Assembly (NCBI GenBank): GCA_018971775.1
Contig: JAGXAB010000010.1
Span: 53,065 to 117,064 of the forward strand
DNA length: 64,000 nucleotides
Reading direction: 5' to 3'
Source of the DNA: Cyanobacteria bacterium REEB67
GTDB lineage: Bacteria > Cyanobacteriota > Vampirovibrionia > Obscuribacterales > Obscuribacteraceae
The notes beneath the pieces were generated by a model. The model had not been told where the DNA came from and did no database searches. It worked only from the letters and a program-made list of their open reading frames with translations. Positions 51,305-60,211 of the stretch are shown piece by piece (within the stretch, counting starts at the first letter, position 1; each line of letters opens with the position of its first letter). Both the position numbers and the translations under genes were made by a program.

Positions 51305-54292
51305 TCAGTGGCTGACGCCATTGCTGGCGGTGGCAGACGCTTTGCTATCAGGAGTATGTTCGCCCGTCCTCTGGCTGGGCAGGCCGAGAATCTGGGCCAC
51401 CTTGTCGAGTTGCTGGGCGAGGGTAATCTGTTGCGGATAGCTTAGAGCTTCACGGCCAATCCGGCCCTGGTCTTTGTTCTGATCTTTTGACAGGTCCTTC
51501 GACTGGTCTCGACTCGGGACTTTCATCTGTGCTTTCATCTGCTTGAAGATAGCCAGCTCACGACGAGCCTTAGCGGCCACGGCCGGCTTGATTTTACCGG
51601 TAGCCAATCCGCGATTGATGATCCCTTCGAGGCGCAGGGGGCGCGAGTCGATATCGGTCCAGGCAAAGTTGCGTCCGGTGCCAAGCCGGCCGGAAAGATT
51701 ACTGTTCAAGCGGTCGAGGTCTCTAATCACGGATGATACCTCAGTCAGACTTAAAGAACCGGCCGAGGCGGAGAACGCCTTTTTCTCTTCGATGATGCGC
51801 TCAACTTCACGCTGCAAACGTGCCCGCACCTCTCCATCAATTTTTCTGGCTGCGGCGGCGGCATTGACTTTATCGGCGGCCTCTTTGATGCGGCTATCGA
51901 GACTAACCGAAAGCGAGCCGCCACTTTTTTTGGAAGCGATTTTATCGTGGATGGCCTCGATCAATTTATCGATTTCGGCCTGCAAGGTGAGGCTCTCCGT
52001 GTAGCTGAGACCGTTTCCCGAGAATCTGTAGGAGGCCTCGCCGCGTGAAATGTTGTCCAGCTCCTGAGCAAAAGGTGCGCAGTCGGTGACAGTCAGGGCA
52101 CCGCTGTCGACCGCCTCGGCAAGAAGAGTGTCGACACGACCACGTCCTTGGTCGACATCGGGTTGCGCAAGCTGCTCGTCGTGCATCTTTGCTTCAATGG
52201 CGTGGGCCGTCTTTTCCAGATCGAGAGTCAAGCTCGCCTGCTCACCAAGACTGAAGCCGCCCTGCGAGCGATACTTTGTTTCCATCGCCTCGATACGAAT
52301 CAATTCCTGCTGCAATTGATCGGCTTCAACCTGGGAGAGCCGACCTTGCATGACGCCATCAATGATGCGCTGCTTCAGTTCGGCTTCACGTTTATCGACG
52401 TCCGGCATGGCGGTGATACCATTCTCGGCGACACTTTTCGTCTCGGCCAGTAGCTTGTTTAAATCATTGACCAGAGCGATGCTCCTCGCCGCGTCCAGAT
52501 TATCAAGGGCAGAGGTATTGACACCACTGCCGGATTTGATGGCGCCGGTTACACTGTGATATTGATCACGCAATGCTTGCACTTCGCGGGCGGTCAATTT
52601 TCCCGTAAGCGTGCCGTGCGCGATCTGACCATCGACATCTTGCTCGAGCTGAGCAGCCGAAACTACTGGAAGTGATGCAGCGCTATTATCATGCTGCGTT
52701 TTCAAAACAGCGGTCGAGAGTCTTTCGAGAGCAATCGCTTCGCTGATTTTGCTGCGCGTGTCGGTAGCGGACGGGGTCGGAGCAGAAAAATTCAAATTTT
52801 TCAACTGAGCAAGCAAATCAGCACCCTGAGCAGCACTTAATTTACCGGTGATCACACCGGCCGCGATGCTTTTATCAATTTCAGCTTTGCGCTGGTTTAG
52901 ATCCGGCAGATCACTCACCTTACGATCTGAAAGTTTTTTCGATACCTGCTCGGACAGTACGGTTATTTCAGCCGCCAGCTTGAGAGCAGCATTTGTCGTG
53001 ACGAAACCGCCGGAGTTGCGCTCATTGCTCTTGGCCACAAGGACATTAGCGATTTCGGATTGCAAAGCGTCATTTTCTTCTTCGCTTAAACGTTTCGCCG
53101 CAAAAGCGTCGGCAATCTTTTGACGGATTTCCGTCACCATGCCATCGACGCCGACCCAGACACGGTTGCGGTTGTATGTAAGGCGGCTGAATTTGCCCTT
53201 CAATTTTTCGACACTGATCAGCAGCGCCTCGATCTGCTCTTGAGTTAGCTGATTGTTATTAGCCGACCGAATCGACGCCTCGTCAGCGGTAATCTTGTCA
53301 AGGTCGCCTTTAAAGTCTCGTGCTTCAGCCATCGTGATATCACCGGCAAACAAAGCATTGGCAAAAGATTGATCGAGTGCCGCTTTACGATAAACGATCG
53401 TTCGGTCGGTTATTTTGCTATCAACACCATTGTCCATGCGCGCCCGCACTTCGGCGCCAAAGCGCTCCAGCTCGAGGGCCATAGCCAGCTGCTCGTCACT
53501 GGTTAGCGGTCGACCAAGTTTGACCAGGCGGGCTTCTTTGGCATCGTAGTTGTAGAGTTGCTGGCGCAAATCGTCAACTTCATCTTCGGTTAAACGCCCG
53601 GTGGCCACACCGTTGCGAATCATCTGCCGAAGCTCATCTTTACGCTGGTCGATGGCCGACATATCAGCTTGACGTTGATGCTCACCGGCGGTGAAGCGCT
53701 GACTGAAATTGTCGAGATCGAGGGCAATGCGTACCTGATCGTTCGTGGGAAGCTGTCCATCAGCACCACGGGCGGCATCGATGCGACGATTGATTGCATC
53801 GAGATCGCTTTTGAACTGATCGTATTCTTGCTGAGTAAGCTTTTTAGCGGCCAGCGAATCATCCAACCTCTGACGCGCTTTCTGACTCTCGGCGGCAACA
53901 TCTACAGGTCCGCCCTTGCGATCGGTAAGGTCGGCCTCCAACTCTTTGGAAATTTTATCGAGCGCAAATTGCAAATGCATCGTTTGCCAGCCCGACAGCT
54001 CACCATTTTTAGCCTTATATCCAGCCTCCTCGTCAGCCACCTTTTGCAATTCATCCTTGAGCGCATGCAACTTGACGTCGGTCAAACGCCCCGACTCCAT
54101 AGCATCGCGCAAGCGCTCGTGAATATCGCCCTGACGACCGTCGATGTCATAAACGGCCACCACTGCGCTGCTCAGACCGGCCAAATTTTGAAGAGCTAAA
54201 ACGGGGGAGAAAGCACCCCCCGTCAGAAGGAGAGATGCGGCCAAAAGGCCTGCGCCCTTACCACCTAAAACCTTAACGGACTGCATGATCAC
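51305..54292 (-). CDS. Secreted protein of about eleven 80-residue helical repeats
   Basis: A 995-residue protein: signal peptide (SLLLTGGAFSPVLA), then about eleven tandem units of roughly 80 residues to the C-terminus. The shared pattern is D-x3-R-x2-L...I..GV..G.LT..E...L...L..I...E......G..LT..E...L...L..L...L...L, that is, two helix-turn-helix halves each with an LT..E or LS..E cap. Units are diverged (the best preserved are the first, third and eighth). No known repeat family was recognised. There is no catalytic motif, so it is probably a long adhesive or scaffold rod. A low-complexity Asp/Lys/Ser/Gln stretch lies in the last unit. Confidence 0.85.
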   Translation of the reverse strand: MIMQSVKVLGGKGAGLLAASLLLTGGAFSPVLALQNLAGLSSAVVAVYDIDGRQGDIHERLRDAMESGRLTDVKLHALKDELQKVADEEAGYKAKNGELSGWQTMHLQFALDKISKELEADLTDRKGGPVDVAAESQKARQRLDDSLAAKKLTQQEYDQFKSDLDAINRRIDAARGADGQLPTNDQVRIALDLDNFSQRFTAGEHQRQADMSAIDQRKDELRQMIRNGVATGRLTEDEVDDLRQQLYNYDAKEARLVKLGRPLTSDEQLAMALELERFGAEVRARMDNGVDSKITDRTIVYRKAALDQSFANALFAGDITMAEARDFKGDLDKITADEASIRSANNNQLTQEQIEALLISVEKLKGKFSRLTYNRNRVWVGVDGMVTEIRQKIADAFAAKRLSEEENDALQSEIANVLVAKSNERNSGGFVTTNAALKLAAEITVLSEQVSKKLSDRKVSDLPDLNQRKAEIDKSIAAGVITGKLSAAQGADLLAQLKNLNFSAPTPSATDTRSKISEAIALERLSTAVLKTQHDNSAASLPVVSAAQLEQDVDGQIAHGTLTGKLTAREVQALRDQYHSVTGAIKSGSGVNTSALDNLDAARSIALVNDLNKLLAETKSVAENGITAMPDVDKREAELKQRIIDGVMQGRLSQVEADQLQQELIRIEAMETKYRSQGGFSLGEQASLTLDLEKTAHAIEAKMHDEQLAQPDVDQGRGRVDTLLAEAVDSGALTVTDCAPFAQELDNISRGEASYRFSGNGLSYTESLTLQAEIDKLIEAIHDKIASKKSGGSLSVSLDSRIKEAADKVNAAAAARKIDGEVRARLQREVERIIEEKKAFSASAGSLSLTEVSSVIRDLDRLNSNLSGRLGTGRNFAWTDIDSRPLRLEGIINRGLATGKIKPAVAAKARRELAIFKQMKAQMKVPSRDQSKDLSKDQNKDQGRIGREALSYPQQITLAQQLDKVAQILGLPSQRTGEHTPDSKASATASNGVSH

Positions 54293-54447
54293 TACCTCGG
54301 GTTCCGACTTGACGAAAAAAGCAAAGACACATTTTGCGGGCTAAAGGGGACAGCCAGATCTCCGAATACCGCCGCCTGACCTTGACAAGCCACGGCCATC
54401 CCTGACGCTTACATATTTTAGATGGTCCGGGTCCAGCTTTGTTCCTT

Positions 54448-54453
54448 TATAAT
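54448..54453 (+). promoter_or_regulatory. Perfect TATAAT -10 of the kinase gene
   Basis: TATAAT lies 30 bp before the ATG of the first Ser/Thr kinase. No convincing -35 hexamer sits 16-18 bp upstream, so an activator or alternative sigma may be needed. The untranslated leader would be about 20-25 nt. Confidence 0.45.
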
Positions 54454-54482
54454 CTTGATCAGAGCCGCACGTAAAGACTTCG

Positions 54483-57137
54483 ATGAAACAATCCCCGGAA
54501 GCCCCTTTAACCTGCAAAAAATGCGGCAAGCCCAGAGCAAGCCGCGAAAACCGCGGTGACCTTGTCGCCCACCTGCTTCAGGATAACTTCTGCTCCTGCG
54601 ACAAAACGCTTGTGCGCCGTCCCGTGCCGGCCGCAGCGAAGCGCTCGGCAGCCGAGCCAAGCGCCGCTCCAGGCGATAACGACGACTTTTGCCCGCGCTG
54701 CGGTTTGAAAGCAAAAAACCAGTCGTTACCCGGCTCACTGACCGGCTATCTGTTCCAGGACGTACGCTGCAAATGCCTATCGGAAGCAGACTTTGCCCCC
54801 GGGGCGATGACCGGCAAATTTTGGAACTTGAAAAAGCGAGAGTCCGGTAAGACTTTCAACAAATCAACCTCAAAAGACCACTTAGACCAGCACCTGGACG
54901 ATACCCAGTCGAAAGCGACGACGATCAACCTGGCCAGCGGCGCCATCATTGGTGGTGCCTATCGAATATTGAATTTGATCGGACGAGGAGGTATGGGTGA
55001 GGTCTACCTGGCCGAACACATCACTCTGGGCAAACGGTGTGCGCTCAAATTGATCCCTCCCGATCAAGTGACTGAGCTTGGCTGGCGGCGCTTCCAGCAA
55101 GAGGCGCGCGCTATCGCTAAACTGGAGCACATCAATCTGGTAAAGGTTTCGGATCTGGGCATCCACGAAGGTTGCCTTCCATTTTATGCGATGGAGTATA
55201 TCGAAGGCGAAACCCTCTCGGACATGCTCGCACGTTACGGGCCCATGCCCGTCAAAACGGCTATCGAGATTTTCATGCAGATCTGCGACGGCGTCCACGA
55301 CGCGCACAAAGCAGGCGTTGTGCACCGCGATCTGAAGCCGGCCAACATCATGGTGTCGCAAGCAGCGAACGGTAAATTAATTGTAAAAGTGCTCGACTTT
55401 GGTCTCGCCAAGATCAACCAACAGGACCGCGAAAAACAGAGCCTTACATCAATAGGCGAGATTTTCGGCAGCCCATTTTATATGAGCCCAGAACAATGCG
55501 CCGGCGAAAAAGTGGACAATCGCTCCGACATTTATTCGCTCGGTTGCACCCTCTTCGAATGTTTGACCGGTCGTCCTCCATTCAATGACATATTAGCCGC
55601 AGCAATTGTCCTCAATCATCAGGAATCAGCTCCGCCTACTCTCGCCAGTATTCTTGGTTCTAAGACCGTACCAGACTCGATGGACGTAGTCATGGCAAAG
55701 TTGCTGCGCAAAAATCCGGTCGAGCGCTATCAAACGCTGACCGAACTTCGCGGCGATCTCGAGCGTGTGGCGCGGGGAGAAACAGTCCAGCCCTTTTATA
55801 TGAGCCGCACCAGGAGCAGTACCGCAGAGTCCAACGAAACCGACACTGTCAACGGAACGACCGCTAGCGCCCGACGATCCGCCAAAGAAAAGCTTTTTGC
55901 TGCTGGGCTCGGTGTCGTTCTGGCAGCCGGACTCGGTTTTGCCTATACAATGATAAAACCTTTGCCTAAACTCAAGAAAACGGTTCTAGCTGCAGTCGCT
56001 GATTCGGATCTCAAAAGCGGCCGCATGACAGATCAGGTAATCGAGAGTGAAATCCAGAATAGTTTTGGAGTGGCGAACCGACTGCCGCTGGAAAAAATCC
56101 GCAGCACGGCAAAAGCGCGAACTCAGGGAATGCGCGGCAATATAGAAGATAGCGGGGGCAGCCTCTTTAGAGAAATCGGCAAAGAAATACAGGGCGCTGA
56201 GCCTGACAGCAGCGCCCCCGGACCTAAGTCCTATGCGGAAAGCGAACCATATTCACGAGTGAGCCGTATCGGTCAAACCAATTATCTTATTTTTAACTTT
56301 CCAACCGATACCAAATTAGGTGGCATTGGAGTTTATCCTGACAAGGACATGGTGCCGGCAATCGGCTCGATCAAAATACTGGCCGAGCAAAAAATCAAAT
56401 TTGCCCCCGGTCCGATGCTGACCACCTATCCTCGCTATTTCAAGCGCTTCAGAGCAGGCGAAATATCAGAAATCATCTTGGATCGACCGGCCGAAATCAA
56501 TAAGATGTTTCAAGCTCTGACCCAACTTCCCAATTACAAAAGTTTGACTGATTTCAAAATCAATCAACCAGAACGACTGACTGTCGATAGCGAAAGAATT
56601 CTTTCAACGCTTACGAATCTGCGAAAATTTTCATGCAATCAGGAGTGTATCTCGCCGTTAGTATTAGTCAACATGCCGTTTTTGAAGAACCTTAACAACT
56701 TGGCTTTAAAAGACTACGCTGATACTGATTCGATCTTCGAGAAACTGAGCAGTTCGACCAACCTGCGCGAATTGAAAGCGACGCGATGCGGGATAAGCAA
56801 AGCCGGCCTCTCTTCACTGGCGAAAATACCGTCGTTGATCAAACTGGAGCTTGAAGAGAATCTGGACCAGACCGATCAAATCCGTGCCCTGGCTGAGGCA
56901 CCCGCACTTTACGAACTCTACGCAAGTAAAAAGCTGCCTCTAAATGCCGAAACATTGAAGCTGCTCCAGACTTTCAAACACCTTAAAAAACTACATCTCG
57001 GTGGACCCAAAGATGTTTTCGATCCGCTCACACGAAACCGCGTCAAAGCAGCCCTGACTGGTGTGCGGATTTTTATGGGAGATGGCCTCAACCAGAATCT
57101 GCTTCAGAATAACGAACCGGAAACAGATCTGCGCTAA
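54483..57137 (+). CDS. Receptor-like Ser/Thr kinase with duplicated CxxC-x22-CxC zinc module and LRR ectodomain
   Basis: An 884-residue protein. Order: two copies of a CxxC-x22-CxC module (Cys11/14/37/39 and Cys70/73/96/98) with the shared core GxLxxxLxQDxxCxC; a PknB-type kinase domain (about 160-425) with GRGGMGEVYLAEH, the Lys in CALKLI, VHRDLKPANIM, DFGLAK and SPEQ; one membrane span (about 475-495); and an extracytoplasmic domain ending in leucine-rich units (LRKFSCNQ, LKNLNNLALKDY, LRELKATRCG, LIKLELEEN). All kinase catalytic residues are present. It probably senses outside signals through the LRR part and phosphorylates cytosolic targets. The zinc modules are not a known family. Confidence 0.9.
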   Translation: MKQSPEAPLTCKKCGKPRASRENRGDLVAHLLQDNFCSCDKTLVRRPVPAAAKRSAAEPSAAPGDNDDFCPRCGLKAKNQSLPGSLTGYLFQDVRCKCLSEADFAPGAMTGKFWNLKKRESGKTFNKSTSKDHLDQHLDDTQSKATTINLASGAIIGGAYRILNLIGRGGMGEVYLAEHITLGKRCALKLIPPDQVTELGWRRFQQEARAIAKLEHINLVKVSDLGIHEGCLPFYAMEYIEGETLSDMLARYGPMPVKTAIEIFMQICDGVHDAHKAGVVHRDLKPANIMVSQAANGKLIVKVLDFGLAKINQQDREKQSLTSIGEIFGSPFYMSPEQCAGEKVDNRSDIYSLGCTLFECLTGRPPFNDILAAAIVLNHQESAPPTLASILGSKTVPDSMDVVMAKLLRKNPVERYQTLTELRGDLERVARGETVQPFYMSRTRSSTAESNETDTVNGTTASARRSAKEKLFAAGLGVVLAAGLGFAYTMIKPLPKLKKTVLAAVADSDLKSGRMTDQVIESEIQNSFGVANRLPLEKIRSTAKARTQGMRGNIEDSGGSLFREIGKEIQGAEPDSSAPGPKSYAESEPYSRVSRIGQTNYLIFNFPTDTKLGGIGVYPDKDMVPAIGSIKILAEQKIKFAPGPMLTTYPRYFKRFRAGEISEIILDRPAEINKMFQALTQLPNYKSLTDFKINQPERLTVDSERILSTLTNLRKFSCNQECISPLVLVNMPFLKNLNNLALKDYADTDSIFEKLSSSTNLRELKATRCGISKAGLSSLAKIPSLIKLELEENLDQTDQIRALAEAPALYELYASKKLPLNAETLKLLQTFKHLKKLHLGGPKDVFDPLTRNRVKAALTGVRIFMGDGLNQNLLQNNEPETDLR

Positions 57138-57146
57138 TGATGTCAT

Positions 57147-57194
57147 GTCGGAGTCGGAGTCGGAGTCGGAGTCGGAGTCGGAGTCGGAGTCGGA
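57147..57194. repeat. Hexanucleotide tandem repeat (GTCGGA) x8
   Basis: Eight exact copies of GTCGGA lie just after the kinase stop and 29 bp before the stop of the convergent gene. It is non-coding as annotated; read-through of the minus-strand gene would give a Ser-Asp dipeptide run. Confidence 0.95.
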
Positions 57195-57222
57195 TTGCGA
57201 CATAGCCCCGAACCAAGCTTCG

Positions 57223-57945
57223 CTATTTCTTATCGCTAGCGCTTTCCTTCTCCAGATGTTTGTAGTCTTCCTTGATATCCTTGAGAAGCTCTTTGCGCTG
57301 CTTATCAAAACGCTTCAACTCTTCGTTGAGCGTTCCCGCAGCCATGCCGATTGTCATATTGTCATATTTGGGCCCCTGGCAAGAAGCAATCATCTTCTCG
57401 CACATATCCGGCAGGCGCGAACCAATTTTTTTGTATTCCTCATAATCAGTCGTGGTATCGCTGGAGACACCAGGCGGCAAGACAAACGACTCCAGCTCTT
57501 GCTTGAGAATCGGCGCCAGATAAGCAACATGCATCGAAAAATAATCGATCCACTTCTTGCGCACCGGCAAATATCCGCCGGTAGGAAGATAGCCGCCGAT
57601 ACCGACCGGATTGATTACAACGCTGCCGACGACGTTTGGTCCGCCCGCATAGAGCATGTCCGGACGCTGTGCTTCGTAAAATGCATCCTCGGCTGATTGC
57701 CGAACGTGTTTAACAGTTTGTTCGAGCTCGGTAAGCGTGGCCTCGGCATTGGCCACGGTAGTAGCCACGCCACCTTGCAGCGTAGCACCGGCGGCCGCAG
57801 CATTACTGCCACTGACGCTGCTACTGCCATCGTCAGCGATGGCAACCGAAGCAAGCAGCGGTGAAAGTGAAAATACCGGCGCCCAGGCCACTAGAGAAAG
57901 GCACAGAGCAAAATGGTTGGACTTAGAATTCAAACTACGAAACAT
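57223..57945 (-). CDS. Secreted protein of unknown function
   Basis: A 240-residue protein with a signal peptide (cut near residue 37, ASVAIADD), a Ser/Ala-rich spacer, and two predicted helical regions around a central Gly/Pro/Tyr segment (GGYLPTGGYLPVRKKW). Two Cys (MCEKMIASCQG) could form a disulphide. The C-terminal helix is strongly charged (LKRFDKQRKELLKDIKEDYKHLEKE). Its ATG overlaps the stop of the GGDEF-EAL gene by one base (TAATG), so translation is likely coupled and the two may work together. No family recognised. Confidence 0.75.
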   Translation of the reverse strand: MFRSLNSKSNHFALCLSLVAWAPVFSLSPLLASVAIADDGSSSVSGSNAAAAGATLQGGVATTVANAEATLTELEQTVKHVRQSAEDAFYEAQRPDMLYAGGPNVVGSVVINPVGIGGYLPTGGYLPVRKKWIDYFSMHVAYLAPILKQELESFVLPPGVSSDTTTDYEEYKKIGSRLPDMCEKMIASCQGPKYDNMTIGMAAGTLNEELKRFDKQRKELLKDIKEDYKHLEKESASDKK

Positions 57946-60101
57946 TAACTGGACACCTCACTATTTGGCAAAATTTGCAATAACTCACCCCAGAGAAATC
58001 CCTGGCCATAATGCACGCCCATATCTTTTAAAAGCGGCAGGTCCTTACGGTCCTCAATGCCTTCAGCGACAATCTCCGCTCCCAGTGACTTGGCCACATT
58101 TGTCAAACGTCGCAATAATCTGGCCTTAGCCGGCTCGGTAGACAGTCCGGAAACGTATTTGCGATCGACTTTAACCAGATCCGGCTCGAGCAAAATCAAG
58201 GTCTCTAGTGAACTGCGTCCAAATCCGACATCATCGATCGCCACAAGAATGCCGGCCTGGCGCAAAGCATTCACCTGGTCTCGCAAGAAGGCCGGCTCGG
58301 AAATAAATTGCTGTTCGCTAATTTCGATGCAAAAAGTCGTCCTGGAACGATCTTCAGGAAAGAGCTTGATCAGATTGGCAATTGGCGTCTCAAGCAAAGT
58401 GGAGGGAAACAAATTGACGTGGAAACGCATTGGACCGGCCATCGTGGGAATGTCAGCCAGACTGAGCTTCAGACATTGCAAATCGACGGTCGTGAGGATG
58501 TCGTTTTCTATGCAAAGGCGGAAGAAATCTCCGGGACTTTCAAAAGCACCATCGGGACCACGGGTCAAGGCCTCGTAACCGGTGATTTCCTCACTGGACA
58601 GATCTATGATCGGTTGATACACAGTCCGAAATGAAGTGACGTCGGTCAGCTGCTCGACGATGCTGCGCGGCGTCAGCGCCTCGTATTCACCTGATGCCGA
58701 TGGCGCCTCACGGGCCAATGTCACCTTATTTTTGCCGGAAGTTTTGCTCTTTTTGAGAGCGTTGCGAGTCAGGGCAATGACCTCGACGACAGAAGAGATC
58801 TTGGCCGGCAAATTGGCCACACCGATACTGGCGGTAATGCTCAAAGGATCTTGCGGCCCGCGCATCGGATGATCGGCGATAGCCAGACGGATGCGCTCTG
58901 CTACACGCATGCCATAAGCAAGCTGGGTTTCGGGCAGAAGCACGATAAATTCATCGGAGCCGACGCGGGCGACATGGTCGGAGGGCCTGAGCGTACCCTT
59001 GATGCGTCTCGCCACTTCCTTAAGGATGATGTCTCCAGTCACATGGCCGCAGGCATCGTTCACTTTTTTGAAGTTATCGCAGTTGACGATCATAGCAATC
59101 AGATGGCCGCCCGAGCGATGAGCGCGATTATCCTCGGCCAGAAGCATCTGCTCCAGTCCGCGCAAGTTGAGCACCTCGGTTAAATAATCGACATTGGCCA
59201 GACGTTCCAGCTGCTCTTTGGCCAGCTCCAATTCGCGACGCAAGGCACTTTCGCTGGCGGAAGCGAGACCGTCGCTGCTGACGGAGGAAGAAGAAGATGA
59301 TGCAGATGCCGATGCCAGAGCCGCTGCGGCCAAGCCACTGTAGGTGCTTCGAGCCACTTTACTGGGGCCGGATGATGCTCCGGAGTTTCTCAGCCGCTCT
59401 TTTTCTTTTTCTCTTTCTCCTTCTTTTTCTCGTTCGCGCTCCCCTTCTTCGAGATAGCTGTCACCAACGCCACCGCCTGCAGTGCCACCTGTATAGAGAA
59501 ACAGGGCGTAGATACCGGAACAGGCCGACAGCAGTAAAACAATCATAGGCAAAGCGTTGCCGCGTGCTTTACTGTCGCCGCTGATATAGGCGCGCACCGT
59601 GCTCGCCTCTTCCTGCTCCATAGCCAGCAAGTTGCGCGAAAGCAGCGAAGCGTCACGCAACTCCCGCGTCGTTAGAAGCAATTCTTTGCTCGAGTTTTGG
59701 CCTTTTTCCTGAAGCAGGCGAGCGTCCATGACGAGCTGGTCGAGGGTCAAACCGAGTTGATTGGCCATCGCCCGGAATCGTTCACTATTGCCGTACTGGC
59801 CGCCATCTATGGCCTTTAGAGTAAAAAGATGCTGCTTGGCAGAATCGACGGATTCATTGAAAGTGGCAAATTGCAACTTTTCACCGGTCATAAGATAGCG
59901 CTGCGAGGTGAGCAGCACATCCTTGAGCGATTCACGCAGCCCTTGAAGTTCGTTTATGGCGGTGAGATGACTCTCGAGATAACGGTCGCTGCGCGCCTGG
60001 CCGAAGCCCATCAGCGTGGCCAGGGAAGTCAAAGCCATCAAGCCGAAGGCGATGGCCAGAAATTGGACCGACTTGCGGAGGTTAACGGAACTCATGGACA
60101 A
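57945..60101 (-). CDS. Membrane GGDEF-EAL protein, probable c-di-GMP phosphodiesterase
   Basis: A 718-residue inner-membrane signalling protein. Order: first span (about 14-32), a periplasmic helical sensor of CHASE3 type (about 35-180), second span (about 183-203), a charged linker rich in Glu/Lys/Arg, a GGDEF domain (about 300-455) and an EAL domain (about 465-710). The GGDEF signature reads GSDEF and the first metal Asp is Asn (VNCDNFKKVND), so cyclase activity is doubtful; the RPSD inhibitory site 5 residues before GSDEF is intact. The EAL part keeps YEALTR, Asn in HVNLF, CIEISE, AIDDVGFG, VKVDRKYV and EGIED, so phosphodiesterase activity is likely. Confidence 0.9.
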   Translation of the reverse strand: MSMSSVNLRKSVQFLAIAFGLMALTSLATLMGFGQARSDRYLESHLTAINELQGLRESLKDVLLTSQRYLMTGEKLQFATFNESVDSAKQHLFTLKAIDGGQYGNSERFRAMANQLGLTLDQLVMDARLLQEKGQNSSKELLLTTRELRDASLLSRNLLAMEQEEASTVRAYISGDSKARGNALPMIVLLLSACSGIYALFLYTGGTAGGGVGDSYLEEGEREREKEGEREKEKERLRNSGASSGPSKVARSTYSGLAAAALASASASSSSSSVSSDGLASASESALRRELELAKEQLERLANVDYLTEVLNLRGLEQMLLAEDNRAHRSGGHLIAMIVNCDNFKKVNDACGHVTGDIILKEVARRIKGTLRPSDHVARVGSDEFIVLLPETQLAYGMRVAERIRLAIADHPMRGPQDPLSITASIGVANLPAKISSVVEVIALTRNALKKSKTSGKNKVTLAREAPSASGEYEALTPRSIVEQLTDVTSFRTVYQPIIDLSSEEITGYEALTRGPDGAFESPGDFFRLCIENDILTTVDLQCLKLSLADIPTMAGPMRFHVNLFPSTLLETPIANLIKLFPEDRSRTTFCIEISEQQFISEPAFLRDQVNALRQAGILVAIDDVGFGRSSLETLILLEPDLVKVDRKYVSGLSTEPAKARLLRRLTNVAKSLGAEIVAEGIEDRKDLPLLKDMGVHYGQGFLWGELLQILPNSEVSS

Positions 60102-60211
60102 TCAAATAACCGCTAGCTATTTTGCATACCTTATTTACAGTACACGGCCGAGAGAAAGTTTAAACTCGCAAAGGAGGAAAGTGAAATTATCAGACCCAGG
60201 CCAGACACTTT

